Under the pieces are notes generated by a model. That model ran no database searches. It worked only from the letters and a program-made list of their open reading frames with translations, and was not told the origin of the DNA. The position numbers were made by a program, and so were the translations under genes. Below are positions 6,508-8,028 of a stretch of 8,028 bases of DNA, piece after piece; position 1 is the stretch's first letter, and each line of letters opens with the position of its first letter. Source of the stretch: Nitrospirales bacterium (lineage in GTDB: Bacteria > Nitrospirota > Thermodesulfovibrionia > Thermodesulfovibrionales > Dissulfurispiraceae); NCBI GenBank assembly GCA_020846375.1, contig JADLDZ010000230.1, forward strand, positions 1-8,028, written 5' to 3'.

Positions 6508-7379
6508 AGCAGTTTCAACTCCTTTAAAAGTCCCATGGCATCCACAAAATGCCTGTCGACCTGCATCTCCTGCGGGCTGAGGCCCAGGGAGACGCCGATC
6601 AGCTCGGTGATGAAGTAGACAGGCAGGCGCTGCGGTATCCCGTATTTGTCGCCCACCTGATCCTGGTAGGCGTCCATGTTGAACTGGCACATGGGGCAGG
6701 TGGTGACAAAACAGTTGGCCCCCCGGGCCACTGCGTCCTTCAGGATCTTCGACATGAGGAAAAGAGAGGTGTCGGTGTCGTTGACCGAAGCGGCGGCGCC
6801 GCAGCAATCCGTCTTATATGCCCAGTCGAGGGGCTGGGCTCCCAGCGCCTTGCAGACGGTCTCCATTCCCTGGGGGTTCTCGACGTTGTCGGGCACTTCC
6901 ATATCACAGGGAAAGCGGGTCAGCAGGCAGCCGTAGTAGCAGACAGGCTTGAGCCCTTCCAGCTTCGTCTCCACTTTTCCCGCCAACTCGCCGGAGCGGA
7001 CCCTGGGCAGGAGCACTTCGAGGATGCTCCGTATCTTTATCGAACCGCTCACCTTCTTTTCGAGCTCCGCATTGATAATGCTCCTGAGCTCGGGGTCTTC
7101 CGCGAGCCGCCTCTGGGATACCAGCATCCTGCTCAGGCAGGACGAGCAGGGGATGACGATTTCGGGATACCCGCTGGCGTCCGCGATGCCCAGGTTGCGG
7201 GCGGGGAGGGCGACGGCGAGGAAGTCGTTCGTCTTGCTGGCGGAGGTGGCCCCGCAACAGTTCCAGTCCTCGATCTCTTTCAATTCGAGTCCCAGCTTCC
7301 CGAGCACCAGCCTGCTCTGGATATCGTAGAGCTCGGAAGAGGCATGCAATGTACATCCGGGATAATACGCTATTTCCAT
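6504..7379 (-). CDS. hdrB: HdrB-like subunit with two CCG domains
   Basis: A 291-residue soluble HdrB homologue. In methanogens HdrB holds two noncubane [4Fe-4S] clusters and reduces CoM-S-S-CoB. In bacteria without those cofactors the substrate is different or unknown, and here it probably relays or accepts electrons within the MetVF-linked complex. Two CCG (cysteine-rich) domains are visible. The first is C9-x31-C41C42-x35-C78-x2-C81, matching the canonical spacing exactly. The second uses C147/C151, C192C193 and C228-x2-C231, with C158, C176 and C223 as extra cysteines. The N-terminus AYYPGCTLHASS is typical of the family. AGGGG (7386-7390) lies 6 nt before the ATG. The gap to hdrC is 36 bp; the 3' end overlaps hdrA as ATGA. 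Confidence 0.95.
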   Translation of the reverse strand: MEIAYYPGCTLHASSELYDIQSRLVLGKLGLELKEIEDWNCCGATSASKTNDFLAVALPARNLGIADASGYPEIVIPCSSCLSRMLVSQRRLAEDPELRSIINAELEKKVSGSIKIRSILEVLLPRVRSGELAGKVETKLEGLKPVCYYGCLLTRFPCDMEVPDNVENPQGMETVCKALGAQPLDWAYKTDCCGAAASVNDTDTSLFLMSKILKDAVARGANCFVTTCPMCQFNMDAYQDQVGDKYGIPQRLPVYFITELIGVSLGLSPQEMQVDRHFVDAMGLLKELKLL

Positions 7380-7415
7380 GATAAACCCCTGCTTTTCAGC
7401 CGGGTGCGGGCCGCT

Positions 7416-8021
7416 TCAGCAGCCCGTCACCTTTATTTCCGTGGACTTTTTATAAAGACTTTTGACTTCAGAGAGCTTTCTGACCTTTTCCAGGCGGAAA
7501 TGCATTCTCCGTGTCTTCATCATGGAGAGCCCCAGCCGGGCAGTGCTCCTCATCTCGTCAAAAATAGCCTTCCATCCGCCCCGCCTGAGCTCCTGGGCGG
7601 TGTTTCCCATCTCGTAGAGGCCCATGAACTCCACCTCGTTGAAGCGTCCGAAGTGGGAGGCGGCTTTCATGAAGGCGCCGTGGAAAGAGGCGACCTTCGG
7701 GAGCAGCGGTTCGGCATGGGCCTCCTTGGCCATATGCTTGAGCGCCTCGTTGATCCGCGCGGTCTGGATGTTGTTCGGGCAGCGCGTGCCGCAGGTGTAG
7801 CAGGCGACGCATTTCCAGACGAGGAGGTTGTTGCGGGCTTTTTCCGTGTCGCCGAGCAGGATCATCCGGATCAGCCGGTCCGGGGTCACCCCGTCCGTCT
7901 CGTCCCCCACCGGGCATCCGGCAGCGCAGCGGCGGCACTGGTAGCAGGCAAGGAGGTTCTGGCCCGACCGCTCCATGATCTCCTGCAGCAGCGGCTTTGC
8001 GCGCCCGGCTTCGTACTGCAT
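7416..8021 (-). CDS. hdrC: HdrC-like ferredoxin subunit
   Basis: A 201-residue HdrC homologue that carries electrons between HdrA and HdrB through two cubane [4Fe-4S] clusters. Both CxxCxxCxxxCP motifs are intact: CYQCRRCAAGCP (C26, C29, C32, C36) and CVACYTCGTRCP (C71, C74, C77, C81). They are followed by a mostly helical, basic C-terminal region (residues 100-201) usual for the family. The length is normal. The ATG at 8021 places the first Cys motif at residue 26, as in homologues. Only seven bases precede it in the window and no in-frame stop is seen, so a start further upstream is possible. It is the first operon gene visible. The gene ends in TGA right after a Gly-Cys pair. Confidence 0.93.
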   Translation of the reverse strand: MQYEAGRAKPLLQEIMERSGQNLLACYQCRRCAAGCPVGDETDGVTPDRLIRMILLGDTEKARNNLLVWKCVACYTCGTRCPNNIQTARINEALKHMAKEAHAEPLLPKVASFHGAFMKAASHFGRFNEVEFMGLYEMGNTAQELRRGGWKAIFDEMRSTARLGLSMMKTRRMHFRLEKVRKLSEVKSLYKKSTEIKVTGC

Positions 8022-8028
8022 AGCTGTC

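Noticed and set aside
3805..6618. A 937-codon open frame on the plus strand opposite hdrA.
   Set aside because: It is antisense to a clear HdrA with dense Cys motifs. The translation is low-complexity and rich in Gly, Asp, His, Leu and Val with no recognisable domain, as expected from a GC-rich reverse frame.
6508..6807. An upstream extension of hdrA by 100 codons.
   Set aside because: It would lie entirely inside hdrB in another frame, shows no HdrA-like sequence, and the ATG at 6507 has an AAGGAG site and an ATGA overlap.
7379..7418. The TGA ending hdrC (7418-7416) is in frame with hdrB, with 12 sense codons and no other stop between it and the hdrB ATG; read-through would give a Gly-Cys-Sec HdrC-HdrB fusion.
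   Set aside because: The TGA follows a normal-length HdrC, no family Cys is expected there, hdrB has its own AGGGG site 6 nt from its ATG, and I found only a weak bulged pairing downstream of the TGA rather than a SECIS-like hairpin. The shared frame is probably chance.

Overview
The window comes from the genome of a strict anaerobe that fixes CO2 or oxidises acetate through the Wood-Ljungdahl (reductive acetyl-CoA) pathway. The DNA is GC-rich (about 60% by eye), the genes are tightly packed, and there are no RNA genes, mobile elements or CRISPR arrays. Gene content and the tandem-type HdrA suggest a bacterium such as a Desulfobacterota or Nitrospirota member or a GC-rich acetogen. That placement is inference from gene content, not from a phylogenetic marker.

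Layout: positions 10-1182 on the plus strand encode a membrane-anchored YkuE/YaeI-like metallophosphoesterase with no evident link to the rest. Everything from 1195 to the right edge lies on the minus strand and reads as one operon, in transcription order: hdrC (8021-7416), hdrB (7379-6504), hdrA (6507-3457), mvhD (3403-2885), metV (2888-2169), metF (2172-1195). Three junctions (hdrB/hdrA, mvhD/metV, metV/metF) are ATGA start-stop overlaps. The promoter must lie beyond the right edge.

The most notable point is mvhD. A plain ORF call ends after 88 codons at a TGA (3139-3137) and leaves an apparent gap of about 250 bp before metV. Reading through the TGA restores a complete 172-residue MvhD whose downstream part (LKGQCHYLEGN and onward) matches the family. 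The TGA sits exactly where the family has the first Cys of G-C-x4-C-H-Y. A 7-bp hairpin with a GGA loop starts 16 nt after the TGA, the geometry of a bacterial SECIS element. I read mvhD as a selenoprotein gene.

Together the products look like a MetVF methylene-tetrahydrofolate reductase bound to a heterodisulfide-reductase-like electron-transfer module (HdrCBA-MvhD), as in the MetFV-HdrABC-MvhD complex known from Moorella. HdrA here is a 1016-residue tandem protein with two FAD modules. The arrangement fits flavin-based electron bifurcation or confurcation around the methylene-THF/methyl-THF step. No dedicated hydrogenase, formate dehydrogenase or NADH-oxidising subunit is visible in the window, so the electron partner is unknown.
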